In this document: piece by piece, positions 41,657 through 52,561 of the stretch
Numbering within the stretch: position 1 is the stretch's first letter
Layout: the number at the start of each line of letters is the position of its first letter
Assembly (NCBI GenBank): GCA_013416795.1
Contig: RQSC01000025.1
Span: 319,842-383,841, forward strand
Reading direction: 5' to 3'
DNA: 64,000 nt
DNA from: Prasinococcaceae sp. CCMP 1430
Taxonomy: Eukaryota; Prasinodermophyta; Palmophyllophyceae; Prasinococcales; Prasinococcaceae
Program-made: the position numbers and the translations under genes
Notes under the pieces: generated by a model
Databases searched by the model: none
The model's input: only the letters and a program-made list of their open reading frames with translations
What the model was told of the DNA's origin: nothing

Positions 41657-42425
41657 ATGGGAGGACCGGGCTCGGGCCGCAAGAGGGGCTCCAAGAACAA
41701 GACGCCATCCAAGGCGGCGCAGGCCGCGGCGGGGATGGGCGTCCCCACCGACAGCACGCCGAAGGTGATGCGCGCTCGGTGCCCCCCTCCAAAACTTTCC
41801 TCTTTTGCCGCTCCTGCCCCTGCAGCGCGTCAGGTTCGAACACAAGTGCTTGCGGGTCGAGCACAAGTGCCTGTGTTGGCGGGTAGACGCTGGCGCAGTC
41901 GTTTGCGTGGGCGCCCACCTAGCCTCGGCCTGGATTGGAGGCGTGTCGTCTCGCGCGTCCGTCCCGTGCGTGGGCACGTGCACGCGCGCGCACGGTGCGC
42001 ACGCACTACGGACTGCCGTGTCGTGTCGCGGCTGGAGAGATGAACTCTGCCATAGCGATGGGGATCGCCATCGTCCTCGAGTAGCGCACAGATTGTGTGG
42101 ATTGGTGCGCGGTGCTCTGGGCAAGCTGAAACGCTGATGCTGACCATGATCCGCGCGCGCTGCCTGGCGTTGCGAGCAGAAGCGCGGCCGCCCAAAGAAG
42201 GATCGCTCGATGGAGTCGCCCGTCGCTAAGCGCCCGCGCGGCCGCCCGCCGAAGGCACGCGCAGTGCCCATCGAGTTCCGCCCGACGCCGCCCGCCTCCG
42301 TCAAGGAGGGGGAGGTCGTGGCGTACCTCGATCTGCAGGATGGCGGGCTGAAGGTGAAGCTGACGAAGAACGGCACCCTGTACACCGGTCTGCTGCCGCT
42401 CGTGCTCGAGGCCGAGACCAAGTGA
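41657..42425 (+). CDS. Small AT-hook DNA-binding protein
   Basis: Exons 41657-41764 and 42180-42425 join in phase 0 to 117 residues. Three basic AT-hook-like motifs are present: GSGRKRGSKNK near the N-terminus, KRGRPKKDR at the start of exon 2 and KRPRGRPPK shortly after. The last two have the GRP core that inserts into the minor groove of AT-rich DNA. The C-terminal 45 residues (AYLDLQDGGLKVKLTKNGTL) look like a small beta-rich domain of unknown type. Size and hooks recall HMGA-type chromatin proteins. The intron is the longest seen here (415 nt), and exon 2 is recognised because it opens directly on a hook motif. Confidence 0.75.
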
Positions 42426-42839
42426 GCGCGCGCCATGCTACGCGCGCACGAGCACGCGCGGTCATGGTCGCGCGGCGTGCGCCCGCTCCGCCTCATGAGC
42501 GCGCGAGGTATACTGAGCGCGAGGAGCGCCCTGTCCCAGGCGCAGCCATGTAATCAGGGCTGCACTCGGTCCCTTTGATAGATCGATCGTGGTCACGGCT
42601 TGCTGCAGCGCTTTTGCGCGCGCAGAGCATGCTGTGGACACAAATCCCAAACGGGGAAGCCGCGCCGAAGGCGGCGCCATGGCGCAGTATGTGCCCCCCT
42701 TTTCTTGAACGAAGCGCAATCGAGACAGTCCTACGAATGCCGACGCGTCGCTGGCCGCGTCTGAGCGAAGGCGCTTCGCACATGTGAGAAGCGAGCCACG
42801 CGACTTCAAAATTACACAGCGTGGCGCACGAGCGCAACC
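42426..42839. other. Convergent spacer, nothing seen
   Basis: A 414-bp spacer between the 3' ends of the AT-hook (+) and tandem-SAP (-) genes. It is less GC-rich than the flanking coding DNA. No gene, repeat or RNA is recognised. Confidence 0.4.
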
Positions 42840-45353
42840 TCACTTGCGCTTGCGCGCGGACCGGCGCACGGGCGAGGCCGCCTCCTCGGGCTGTGCCGCC
42901 ACCGGGATCACCGCTTCGTTGGGCTCATCGTTTTGGAGGCGCTTGAGTGCCAGGGGCACACTGGGGGAATCGACGCTGGGTGCTGCCCCGGCACTGCGCT
43001 TGCGTGAGCGCGTGCTGCGTGCCGAGGTGGGATCGCTCGGTAGCGCTTTGGTCGCCCCTGTCCGCGCCACAGCTGTCTTGGCAGTCGCGCGAGCAGTCGG
43101 CCGCCGCAACTTGCTCCCCCTCCCAGCGGTCTTTGCATCGATCGTTGCAGTAGAAGCAACAGGTTCCACGGGGGTGGCCTCCGGCGCCGGCGGGCCCTCG
43201 TCGCGAGCGGCAGTCTGGGCAGCCTCGCTCAGACGCCGCAGCAAGTCGGCCTTGCGGCCAGTCGTGGGAAGGCCGCGCGCCCCCAGCTCGCGCTCCAACT
43301 CGGCCACTTTCATTGCAGACATCTCCTCCTCGGAAGGGAAAGGAGTGCTTGTGGTCGCTGGCAGCGCAGGCGTCGCGGTTGTAGGCGCAGGGGTTGCCTC
43401 CGGCTCCGGCGCGCCCTCGTCGCGAGCGGCAGTCTGGGCAGCCTCGCTCAGACGCCGCAGCAAGTCGGCCTTGCGGCCAGTCGTGGGAAGGCCGCGCGCC
43501 CCCAGCTCGCGCTCCAACTCGGCCACTTTCATTGCAGACATCTCCTCCTCGGAAGGGAAAGGAGTGCTTGTGGTCGCTGGCAGCGCAGGCGTCGTTGCAG
43601 TCTGGGCAGCAGCTAGCCCGGACACAGCTTCGGCTCCGCGCTGGCGACTCGAGCGCCGGCCGGCGCCAGAGGTGGGTGCGACCGAAGGTGCCGATGCCTG
43701 TACCGGCTCCGGCGACTCAATCGCTGCCTCGCTCGGGGTTGGCACAGCACGGCTGGCACGCCGAGACCGCTTTGCTGGCGGGGCCGCGTCTTCCTGAGCC
43801 CCGAGGCCAATCTCGGCACCGCCTGCTGGCTCCGCCGCGTCGACACTGATGCGCTTCGAGGATCGGCGCCTCTGAGGAGACACAGCGTCACGCGAGGCGA
43901 CCTTCTCTGCTACGCCGCGCTCCTTGTCCTTGCGCTTGCGTGAGCCTCGCGGAGACTTTCCTGCCGGAGACTTTCCTGCCGGGGACTTTCGCGCTTGTGC
44001 AGACGTGTGCTTGGCCTCCGCGTGTGACGCCTTCGCGTCCTGTAGGATCTTCTCCTTGTCCGCAATAGCTTTCTGACGTATCGCGTCCGCCTCAGCCTTC
44101 GCCGAAGCGAGCACGTCCTGCGCCTTCAGTTTTGCAGCAGCCAGCGCCTCTGTTGCGTCCCTATGCGCTGCTTCAGCCTCCTCGCGCCTGCGCGCAGCAT
44201 CAGCTCGAGCCGATTCAGCCGCGGCAAGTTTTTCGGAAAGCTGCACCTCCTTCTCAGAAACGGCCGCTTCATGCGCCTTGAGGGCGCCCGCACGGCTTTC
44301 AAGCTGCGCACTCTGGACTCGCAGCTGTTCCATCCGATCCTCGTATTCCTGCCGCTCCTGCTCGGCGAGCGCGCGTGCCTCCTGGTGTGCCGTTTCTGCG
44401 AGCGCGGCGGCCTCCATTCGCTCTGTGGCCTTCGCCATTTCGCGGCGTGCGGCGGCTTTCGCAGCTTCTTGGTCGGCTGCTGCCGCCGCGACGCGAGCTC
44501 CTGCGTCTCGTGTTGCCGTGTCCGCTGCGGCTGTTGCCACCTCAGCCTTGGCCTGAGCCGCCTTCATCGCCGCCTCCATCTTGCCGCTCTGGGCCTCGGC
44601 GGCGAGGGCCCTTTCCTCCGCGCTCCTCCTCGCCTCGACGAGCTTTGCAGCCTGCGCTTCGTGGGTCTTAAGCGACGCCGCCTCATCCGCTGCAATCTTC
44701 CTCGCAGCCTCTTCGGCGGCTTCGATCTTCTGCTCGGCCTCCAGCGCGCGCTTGCGCCACTCCTCGACCTGCGACGACGCCATGCTCATCTGGAGCTCGG
44801 CCTCATTGCTTCTCTGGGCGGCTTCGGCCATGGCCTTCCTTGAGTTGGCATCGACCTCGTCGATACCCGCGTGCGCAATCTCCAGCCGCTCCAAAAGGTC
44901 GTTGCGCTCGACGGTGTACTCCAGCCGCTCCGTCTCGAGCGCAGCAATGCGCCGTTCCATCTCCTGAGCGCGCGCGCGACTCACTGTATCACCTGAAGTC
45001 CCGCCACACGCGCCAAGGGCGCCGCGATCGCGGAATGTGTCCCACACCGAGCGAACGGGAGGCACCGCGGCCGAGGCGGGACGCGGCTGCGGCCTTTCGG
45101 TGAATTCTTCGCCTGCCTCATCCAGCGACGAGAAAAGCGGCATGCGCATGCCGAGCGAAGCGTACGCCCTCTTGGCGCGCGCGCTTGAGAATGCGCCCCC
45201 GGACGCTGGAGGCTCGCGTGGCTGTGGCGTGGCCGCCGCGGCGGTGGCAGCCGCAGATACCAAGAGCGCGCCCGCGCCTTCCAGACCCTCGCCACCTGCG
45301 CCGGGCGATGCAGCGAAAAGCGGGTTCGTAGCGCCGAGCTCGGCCATCACCAT
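42840..45353 (-). CDS. Coiled-coil protein with tandem SAP domains
   Basis: Single-exon protein of 837 residues from MVMAELGATNPLF. After a disordered head, one continuous coiled coil (about residues 130-450) shows strong Ala/Glu/Arg/Gln heptads. A basic region follows with KSPAGKSPAGKSPRG repeats and nuclear-localisation-like clusters (SRKRKDKERG; PPAKRSRRASR). Two SAP domains at about 608-638 and 681-711 have identical cores (MKVAELERELGARGLPTTGR then KADLLRRLSE). The C-terminus is basic (RRSARKRK). SAP domains bind scaffold/matrix-attachment DNA, so this is probably a nuclear architecture or chromatin protein. The filament-like coiled coil recalls lamin-like proteins, but no lamin signature is seen. 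Confidence 0.72.
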   Translation of the reverse strand: MVMAELGATNPLFAASPGAGGEGLEGAGALLVSAAATAAAATPQPREPPASGGAFSSARAKRAYASLGMRMPLFSSLDEAGEEFTERPQPRPASAAVPPVRSVWDTFRDRGALGACGGTSGDTVSRARAQEMERRIAALETERLEYTVERNDLLERLEIAHAGIDEVDANSRKAMAEAAQRSNEAELQMSMASSQVEEWRKRALEAEQKIEAAEEAARKIAADEAASLKTHEAQAAKLVEARRSAEERALAAEAQSGKMEAAMKAAQAKAEVATAAADTATRDAGARVAAAAADQEAAKAAARREMAKATERMEAAALAETAHQEARALAEQERQEYEDRMEQLRVQSAQLESRAGALKAHEAAVSEKEVQLSEKLAAAESARADAARRREEAEAAHRDATEALAAAKLKAQDVLASAKAEADAIRQKAIADKEKILQDAKASHAEAKHTSAQARKSPAGKSPAGKSPRGSRKRKDKERGVAEKVASRDAVSPQRRRSSKRISVDAAEPAGGAEIGLGAQEDAAPPAKRSRRASRAVPTPSEAAIESPEPVQASAPSVAPTSGAGRRSSRQRGAEAVSGLAAAQTATTPALPATTSTPFPSEEEMSAMKVAELERELGARGLPTTGRKADLLRRLSEAAQTAARDEGAPEPEATPAPTTATPALPATTSTPFPSEEEMSAMKVAELERELGARGLPTTGRKADLLRRLSEAAQTAARDEGPPAPEATPVEPVASTATIDAKTAGRGSKLRRPTARATAKTAVARTGATKALPSDPTSARSTRSRKRSAGAAPSVDSPSVPLALKRLQNDEPNEAVIPVAAQPEEAASPVRRSARKRK
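43178..43594. repeat. In-frame 198-bp tandem duplication encoding the two SAP domains
   Basis: Copies at 43178-43375 and 43397-43594 are offset by exactly 219 bp (73 codons) and nearly identical; differences lie near the first bases. Synonymous sites are also conserved, so the duplication is recent or homogenised. The 21-bp joining segments encode Thr/Ala/Pro spacers. Confidence 0.9.
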
Positions 45354-46331
45354 CGTCGTAGCCGCGTGGCACGGCGCTCGGCGGCGGCGGGGGCTGCGCC
45401 GGCGGCTGCAGCGCGCTCCAGGCTGGGCGCGCGCCGCTGTGCACGGAGTGGCGCCGCCCGCGCGTCCCCGCCACATAGGGCACGGCCGGAGGCGCCGCGC
45501 GCCGAGTCGCCGCGAAAACGCGCGCGCGCCCTTTTTTTCCCCCTCCCCCCGGGGGAAATAAACAAAATAAAAAGCGCCAAAAAATGGGCGCGGAAAAAAC
45601 TCGGCGCGGCGCGCGGCGCGCGCGAGCGCGGCTGGAGGGTGACACGTCGGGTGCCACGCTGCAGACTCCCCCGGTGTCAGCCAGGCCAGCCAATAGTAGC
45701 TATTGGAGTGACTTGGGACTAGTCCATGTCAGCGCGGCATGTGATCATTCCGAATTGATGCCGGGGATGGCGGCCGGACCGGTCCCGGGCAGATTCGGTC
45801 TGCGCAATCGGGATCCTCGAATCCTATCTGGCGCGCGCGGGCGAGCGAGGACCGCAGCAGGCCCCCGAAAAGCGCGCCGCGCAATCGCGCCGGCGATGAT
45901 AATTACAGGCGCTGGCTGGAGGGCGCACGCAATCGCGCGCGCGCGCGGCGGCCAGCCGCCCTTATCCTCTGCGCCGCGCGCGCAGAGGCGGCGCGCGCGC
46001 GGGGCGCAAACGCAAGGCCCAGCGCGCGCTGCTGCGGCGGCCGCTTCTGCCGCGCCACACGCGCACGCGCCCTCGCGCACGTTCGCAGGCTTGCGCGCGC
46101 GAGCGCACATACGCTTCCCCGGCTTGCCCCCGCTCCAGGTTCCCTCCCCCGCTCGCGCCTAACCAGCACACCCACACATCAACCAGCCCCACACCCCTTC
46201 CGCTCAGTCCTTCGCACCCATCCGCGCACGCAACTTGCCTCTTCCTGGCGCGCTGCTGACGCTCCGTCGGCGAGGATCGAGAGCCACGCACGCGCACAAG
46301 GACGCGCACACGACACGTGACCATCGTGCCG
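45354..46331. promoter_or_regulatory. Divergent spacer between SAP and TLC genes
   Basis: A 978-bp spacer with head-to-head starts. A/T-richer elements occur at 45555-45595 (AAATAAACAAAATAAAAAG) and 45695-45770. The former is about 200 bp upstream of the SAP gene start. Alternating CG/CA tracts fill the rest. No gene is supported. Confidence 0.35.
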
Positions 46332-47489
46332 ATGACGAACGGCAGCGCCGCATTGGCTCAAGCTTACGTCGCGGGGGAAGAAGAGCCGTCAGGGCTCGAA
46401 GCGCTCCTCTCGGCAGACGGTCCTTGCCTGGGCCCGATCGCGATCGCCTGCGTCGTCTTCCTCGCCATTCACGTGTGGGCGCAGAGGGCATTTCCCGATT
46501 CGGACGCGTACACCAACACGGTGCGAGCGAGCGGGTGCGCCCTTGCGCGCATCCGTGCCAATGGAGCTTGCCCCTGACACCGCGCGCGCGTGCCTTCGCG
46601 CAACGCGCACGTTCGCAGGCGATCGGTCGCGGCGCTGCGGCGACAATCCTTTGCGTGATGGGTGCCATCGGTATGGCGGGCAACTCACACCATGCTGGCC
46701 GCGGCTTCGTGCCCGTGGAAGGCACGGAGGTCGACCAGAGATACCTCGCGCTGCCGCAGAGGAGTGCGTGGGCGCGCGCGCGCTCGCACGCGCGTGAGCA
46801 GCGCTTGCACCTGCGTGCGGAAATGTGCGCGCATCCGTTCACCTGCTCTGACACTTGCCCTCTCGCCACAGTCGCGCTAGGTCACTTCGTGGCTGATCTT
46901 TTGTGGCTGGTGTACGCGAAGCAGCGATACGCGCAGGCGCCGCGCAAGGACTTGGTCGCTCACCACCTGCTGTGTCTGTTGGGGTACACGTACATGATGG
47001 ACACTCCGGGGGCGCTACTCGCCAGCACAGCAGTACGTGTGCGCTCTTGTGGGCTCTTGTGGGCGTGTCGCGCCGCGCGCCGCGCGCGTGCACGTGCCGG
47101 CACCGACTGACATATCACATACGCGACACAAACGGCCCCGGACTCCTATCCCTTAGATGACCGCCGAGCTGATGCCTGTGACGTCCTTTTTGGGTGCTCT
47201 TGGAAAGGCAACGGGCAACAAAATCCTTGTGCATGCGGCACCTGCCGGCCGCCTGGCGAGCCTGGTGCTCTGGCGCGTGCCCATGTGGAGCGTTATGGTG
47301 TATCACTGCATCAAGGCGCTCACGCAAGGCTCAACTGGCGAGATGCGCAGCATGCATATCATGGGCATCCTCCTGGGCGTGTCCATTGTCAGCATGGACA
47401 CGCACTGGACCAAAAAGTGCATCAAGCGCGTCGCCAGTGGCAAGGGGTGCGCAGTCCCTGCGCTAGAAATCAGGGCCAAGGTCGCGTAG
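46332..47489 (+). CDS. TLC-domain membrane protein
   Basis: Four exons (46332-46520, 46619-46763, 46872-47032, 47157-47489) give 275 residues, the usual size of TLC (TRAM-LAG1-CLN8) proteins. Hydrophobic segments include LGPIAIACVVFLAIHVWAQR near residue 35. The signature region is IALGHFVADLLWLVYAK, then KDLVAHHLLCLLGYTYMM, and after the last intron AELMPVTSFLGALGKATGN. Later helices include LVLWRVPMWSVMVYHCI and MHIMGILLGVSIVSMDTHW. The His pair in LVAHHLL matches the conserved TLC histidines. TLC proteins act in the ER in lipid sensing or sphingolipid metabolism. The Lag1 ceramide-synthase motif is not obvious, so a TLCD/TMEM56-type role is more likely. All four splice phases agree, and introns are 98-124 nt. 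Confidence 0.82.
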
Positions 47490-47929
47490 GATGGCTGCGC
47501 GTACGAAACGCGCACGCTAGCAGATGCATTGCCGCCCCGTGGCAACAAGCCGTACATGGCGCTTCTGCACACGCACTGTCGATGGTACCTGGTACGGCGA
47601 ACAGCACCTGTGCTTGTGCTCCGATGTGTGTGTGTGTGTGTGTGTGCGTGTTTGTGTGCACTTCAAGGAAACGTAACGCGCGTGGTCACAGCTCGCGAGG
47701 ACCATGCGCAGGTGTGCGGAGGCAGCAGCTACGTAAATTGTTGTGTTAACGAATGCAAAATTGACCCACATCCTCTACACATGAGGGTCGGTGCCATGTG
47801 CGTGCGCGGCACGCGCGCGCCCACGCACAAGCCGCGAGTGCGAACGCGGGCGTGCATATGCGCGCTCGAAGTCATTCCCGCTCTGTCTCGCGCACAGAAA
47901 TGTCAAAGGACAAAGCGTGTGGTTCCTCG
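47490..47929. repeat. Convergent spacer with TG dinucleotide repeat
   Basis: A 440-bp spacer between the TLC (+) and MscS (-) genes contains a TG dinucleotide run at about 47625-47650. No gene or RNA is seen. Confidence 0.6.
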
Positions 47930-49571
47930 TCACTGCCGTTGGGCTCCACTGCTGCCAACGCCGCGCGTATCGCTTGCGCTCCGACCTGCAGAGTTGTGCC
48001 CCCTCGAATTTCCGTCCGAGTCAACCTTCGTTGAACGCGTCTGCACGGCCTCAGCCGACCCGTGCAGTGTGCCTGCTTTGGTGGTCGCCATTCGCCTCTT
48101 GCCAGGGCCATCTTTGCGCTTGGCGACGAGCGCGGCAGCAGCACTGCGGCGCTGCTGCGCTGGCGTTGGCAGCGTGGCGAACTCCTTGCGAAGAAAGATG
48201 GCATTGGGGACATTGAGAATGGAGCCGCCGTCCTCGCCGTCGCAGCGAAGTGTGACAGTGCGCAGGTTCACGCTCTCGCATGTGGCCTCCACCCACTGGC
48301 CACCGACGCTCAGGCCGACGCGCCGCCCGGGTTGCACGACACCGCCCGCCACGAGCTGGAGGCCCGACACGACGTTAGCAGCGATGTCGCGCGTGGCGAA
48401 GGCCAACGAGCACCCCACGGGGATGACCATCGAGGAGATGCTCACACCCAGAACCGCAAGAGACATGACGCCGCCGCCCAGCATCGCGCCCATCTCCACC
48501 ACGATGGTCGCCGGGACCACGTCAGCACGGCGCAGCAAGCCGCGGCGCGTGGCACGCGCCAGCAGATCCGACGCGCCGCGGCACACCAGGTAGGACGCCC
48601 AGAGGATCACGCTCACAGACGCAATCTTGGGGAGCATGATTGAGACGTTCTGAGCAGCGCCCTTCGCGACTGCGAGCGCAACAGCGCGCGCCGCGTCGTG
48701 TGGCGTCCACCCACATTGTTCCGTGTGGAAGCGCGTCAGCGTCGCAGAAAGCGGGCATTGGGAATCGCCAATCCATGCACGCGCGGCAGGCGTGCCCTTC
48801 AGGCGCGGTCGCGAGCGCGCGCCTGAGGCGTCAGCTAGCTGGCGGCCACGCACCGAAGCCGAGGGAGATGAGCAGTGGCGCGAGCAGCGACAGGCTTGTC
48901 TGCGCGACCACCCACTGGCCGAGCGCCGCAGTTTGTGTCATCAGCATGGGCAGTACGACCGGCATGTTGACGATGGCAGCCGAGACAGCCGTGAACTGGC
49001 GCGCGGTCGAAAACATGGGGTTCCTGAACGCCGCCACCACAAGTGCGCCCACGCGGCCGAAGACGCCGAGCGCGCGCCCCTTCTCCTCTGTGCTGCCCGC
49101 CCCCGCGCCCCTGCTGCCGTCGTCACCCCCGCCCTTCTCCCCATCGCTCCCATCTTGGGCCAGGCCGCCTCCAGCGGCCGAGTCCTCGCGCTCAGTCTCA
49201 CTGTCGACAGGTCCTCTCGCCCCCTCGCCCTCCTCGCCCCCAGCCGTGAGTGCATCCACCTTTGCGATCGCCGCCTCGGCCTCGTGTGCGGCCTCGTGCG
49301 CGCCGGCGTCCTCGCCGCCCGCCCGTTCGTGCTTGCTCTCGTCCACCACGCGGCCCTCGGCCTCGGTGCCGCAGTCGCCTGTACGTGCCTCGTCGGCGCC
49401 CCTCTCAGCATCGTTCTGGCGGTAGCACCGGAGTACCCCCGCGGCCGCGCTGCCGGGCATGGGAGTGTGGCGGCACGGCTGCCGCGACAGCCGCCGTGGC
49501 AGTGCCCCGCGCGCCGTCCAAGGAGCGCGCACGTGAGCGCGGCCCTGCAGCGTCGCGCCCGTCGCGCTCAT
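47930..49571 (-). CDS. MscS-family mechanosensitive channel
   Basis: Exons (minus strand) 49571-48854 and 48669-47930 give 485 residues. The N-terminal 150 residues are acidic and disordered. Membrane segments follow (FTAVSAAIVNMPVVLPMLMT; VVAQTSLSLLAPLLISLGF), then after the intron KIASVSVILWASYLVCRG and the pore helix VIPVGCSLAFATRDIAANVV, which leads into SGLQLVAGGVVQPGRRVGLS and the beta domain with GSILNVPNAIFL. This is the MscS core (TM3 plus beta domain). The family releases osmolytes under membrane tension and in algae acts in plastid or plasma membranes. The frame continues upstream of 49571 without an ATG, so an extra N-terminal exon with a targeting peptide is possible. The C-terminus is a disordered Arg/Ser tail. 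Confidence 0.8.
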
Positions 49572-51457
49572 GGTCGCTGTCGCGCGCTCTGCCTCGCACG
49601 CAAGCCGCGGCTGGCCGGCGGACGGGCGGGCGAGTATGCAGGTGTGTGCGTCTCCGGGTGGCGAGGCGCTTGCCTCGCGCACCTGCCCCGCGCGCGCTGT
49701 GTGGCACCCCGGCTCGCCTGCGCGCACGGGTGGTAGCTGCCGCCGCAGGTCCTTTCGGCCGTGGCGTTGCAGGAGCAGCGCCTGCCGCGCCCCCGCCCCC
49801 TGCGCGAGGGCTTGCCGTGGGGTGCAGGCGTGCGGCGGTGGATAAGCGCCGGGCGACACACCCTCGAGAACATGTCGCCCGACCCGCGCTGCGACGCGCA
49901 CTTCGCGGAGTTTTGCCGCAGCCGAATCCCTTCCGCAAAGTCGGCCCGCCGGCCTGCGGAAACGCACCCGAGACACCGCCCGTTCCCGCGGAGCGCCGCC
50001 GGACGAAATCCCGCCAGACTTCGGGTGCTTGGAGCTTGGGGTTGCCTTGGCAAAGCGAAGGTTCGAACGAACGAATGGGACCCTGGGCGCGCGCTGTTTA
50101 GGGTAATGTAAGAGGGTTTATAGCCTGTTTTTGAACCTGGTGCTGGGGAAGGGGGGGGAAGAGAGGGGGGGGGAAGGAGTGGAGTGGCGGGGTGGTCACT
50201 TCGAGGACTAGAGGCAGGGCCTCGCGCGGCGGCGCGCGGTGCGCGCCGCCGCTGGGCGACTGGGGGATGGCGAGCGCGGGCGCGGACCCCGCGATTTGAG
50301 GATGTCCACACACGGCGTGAGGCGAGGCAGCAGCGGCTGGTGCGGCGCCCCGCGGCGCCCCGCGGCGCGCGCGCGCGCGCGAATCTCGCGGTGGGGACAG
50401 CTGCACACAAAAAACAGCCAATTCAACGCAAAATCAAAAATGGCGTGCGACACTCCTCGCACGACCGAACCGAGTCGACCGACTCGCCGAACAATTGGAA
50501 GAGAGGATGGCAGGAGGCACAGCGCGAGGGATTTGCAATGCACTCGCAGGCTGGCCGGAATTAAGAAGCTTCGTACAGTACTTTGCGTGTTGGTTCGTGG
50601 CTGGTTGGGTGGTGTCAAACTACTTGCAAATTCGGAATCTCATTTGAATCAACCAATGGAACCTTCGTACCCCTGATGTAAAAAAGCCATCCAGCCAGAC
50701 ACTCGGTCAGTCGGCCAGCAGAAGAAGCCGGAACGGACGGCGCGCGGCGCGAGCGCGCGCGGCGGCAAGGCAAAATATCCGGCCGCGGAGGTGGGGGAAC
50801 GCACCCGGCCGGCCTTAGGGCGGCGCAGCAGGGCGGGGTGCTACCAAGGTAGACGCCACCGCCGCGTGGCCCGCAAAACAAACCAACCAGTCGTCCGCCG
50901 ATTGACAATGGAGAGTTCCGCGGAAATTTGCCGGAAACACAAGGTTGGCACAGGGTGCCAGCGGCTGGTTCTAATCCTGCCTCTGAGGTAGCAACCAACC
51001 AACACTTGGGTTGGTTGTGGACTTGGCTCGGGTGAAGACAGCGGGGTCTGTCATCAGGAACCGGTTTTGGCAGTGTGCCGTGCACGCGCCGTGTCCTCCC
51101 GTGACGTGGCGCGCGCACGCACGCTCCTCCCGCTACTACCTACTGCACCCCCCCGCCCGGCCGGAGGACCGGCAAAGCTCCTGTCAAGCACAGACGGGGT
51201 CCATCGACTCCCTTGCTTCGCGAGCCGCGGATCCCCGCCGGGGTTCCTGCATTTATTCGAGGTTTGGCAGCATTCGTTGTGGATAGACCGGCCTGGGTCA
51301 CGCAGGTGGTTCCTGGCGGCGCCGCCGCCGATGGCTGCCGCCGCAGCGCGGGGTCGCGGCAGCGCCGCGCCAACGGCAGCGGCGGCCCGCAGGGGGGTCA
51401 CAGCGCATGCAGCGCGGGCGGCCGGCCACCCACCGCGCACAAGGGGCTTACGCACTC
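49572..51457. other. Long divergent spacer, no gene supported
   Basis: This 1.9-kb interval contains G-rich blocks (50147-50180) and a TTTAGGG-containing word near 50098. An AT-richer island lies at 50400-50700, and CCAACCAACC-type words occur at 50875-51015. Frames are open by composition only. Promoters of the MscS (-) and MsrB-like (+) genes should lie at its two ends. Confidence 0.4.
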
Positions 51458-52235
51458 ATGCTCGCGTGCGCCACACTCTGCGCAGCCCGCGCCGCAGCCG
51501 CACCCATCAGGCCCACACCGTTCGCTCGCGCCACCCGCTCCACCAAGACGGCAACCCCTTCGTGCTCCCTCCGCATGGGCACCACCGCGAGCGCCCCTGA
51601 TGGTCTCAGCGATGGCTGCAAAGGCGCGCCCGTGATGCCTGGACAGAAGGTGCGCCTACACTGCGCTCCCCCCCTGCTGCTCGTCTCTGTCTTGAAGCTC
51701 TCTGACCCCCACGACCACGCTCCCTTGCACGCAACCAACCCCACGCCCAAACATCCAGCTGCCGCTGGTCGGAGACGAGAGCATTATGAGCAAGAAGGCG
51801 CACGGTACCACCGACCGGCCGGTGCAGCAGGGTCTGCGCTGGGGCTGCTCGCAGCAGACCGCAGACAAGATCGTGTCCTTCAACCGTCACTACGCGGAGC
51901 ACAGCGGGTACTGGCTGACGACGAACTTCCTTGAGGAGGAACCGGCCGCGTCGGGCGAGCCTATCACCTTCCGCGACTCCGTGACGGGCGCGCCGCTCTT
52001 CCGTGCGCCCATCGGCCGCTCCTGGGACGCCTTCGTGACCGAGTCCCGCCAGCACGGTTGGCCGTCTTTCCGAGACGAAGAAGTCGTGTGGGATAATGTG
52101 CGCGTGCTGCGCGACGGCGAGGCCGTGTCCGTGACAGGCTCACACCTCGGCCACAACCTGCCTGACCGCACCGGGAACCGCTACTGCATCAACTTGGTGA
52201 GCGTCGCGGGCAACGAGCCCGTTGCCGAGGAATAG
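51458..52235 (+). CDS. MsrB-like methionine-R-sulfoxide reductase fold protein
   Basis: Exons 51458-51649 and 51759-52235 join in phase 0 to 222 residues. The N-terminus (MLACATLCAARAAAAPIRPT onward, about 60 residues) looks like a signal or transit peptide. The SelR/MsrB fold is recognised from GWPSF (near 164), SHLGHNLPD and the catalytic GNRYCIN (Cys207). MsrB repairs methionine-R-sulfoxide with thioredoxin. The two CxxC zinc pairs of standard MsrB are missing: the first site reads FRDSVTGAPLF and the second SVTGSHLGH. The usual resolving Cys before the HLGH motif is therefore also lost. It may be a zinc-free or regulatory branch. The intron (109 nt, GTGCGC...ATCCAG) joins the leader to LPLVGDESIMSKKAHG. 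Confidence 0.75.
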
Positions 52236-52561
52236 AATAGCGCGGCCCAGCTTGGGACGCAGGGGGCGCCCCACTCGCGGGTGTAATGAGAGTGGTGTTA
52301 TCATGCATTGCCTGCACATCTTCGCCGACCGATCGTTATCATCGCCCGCGCGCGCGGCGCGCGCGCTTGGGGGGTGGATGCTTCGAGGCGCGCGCGCACG
52401 CCTCGCGCGTGTACCGCCCCCAAACTTCCCAAAAAATCGCAGCCACATCTTTACAACCCGGCACGTGTGCGTGAGCTTGAAACGGGGCCCGACGCTGGCC
52501 TGCCCCACTCAGACGTTGACCCACCCCCACTCCAAGTGCGTCGCTGCCGCGGCACCCGGTC
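52236..52561. other. Convergent spacer, nothing seen
   Basis: A 326-bp spacer between the MsrB-like (+) and NAD kinase (-) stop codons. The MsrB-like stop is followed by GAATAG and a moderately AT-rich 3' region. No gene or RNA is seen. Confidence 0.4.

Noticed and set aside
41820-41880. GGTTCGAACAC word resembling a tRNA B box
   Set aside because: No A box or cloverleaf stems can be drawn around it; it lies inside the AT-hook gene intron.
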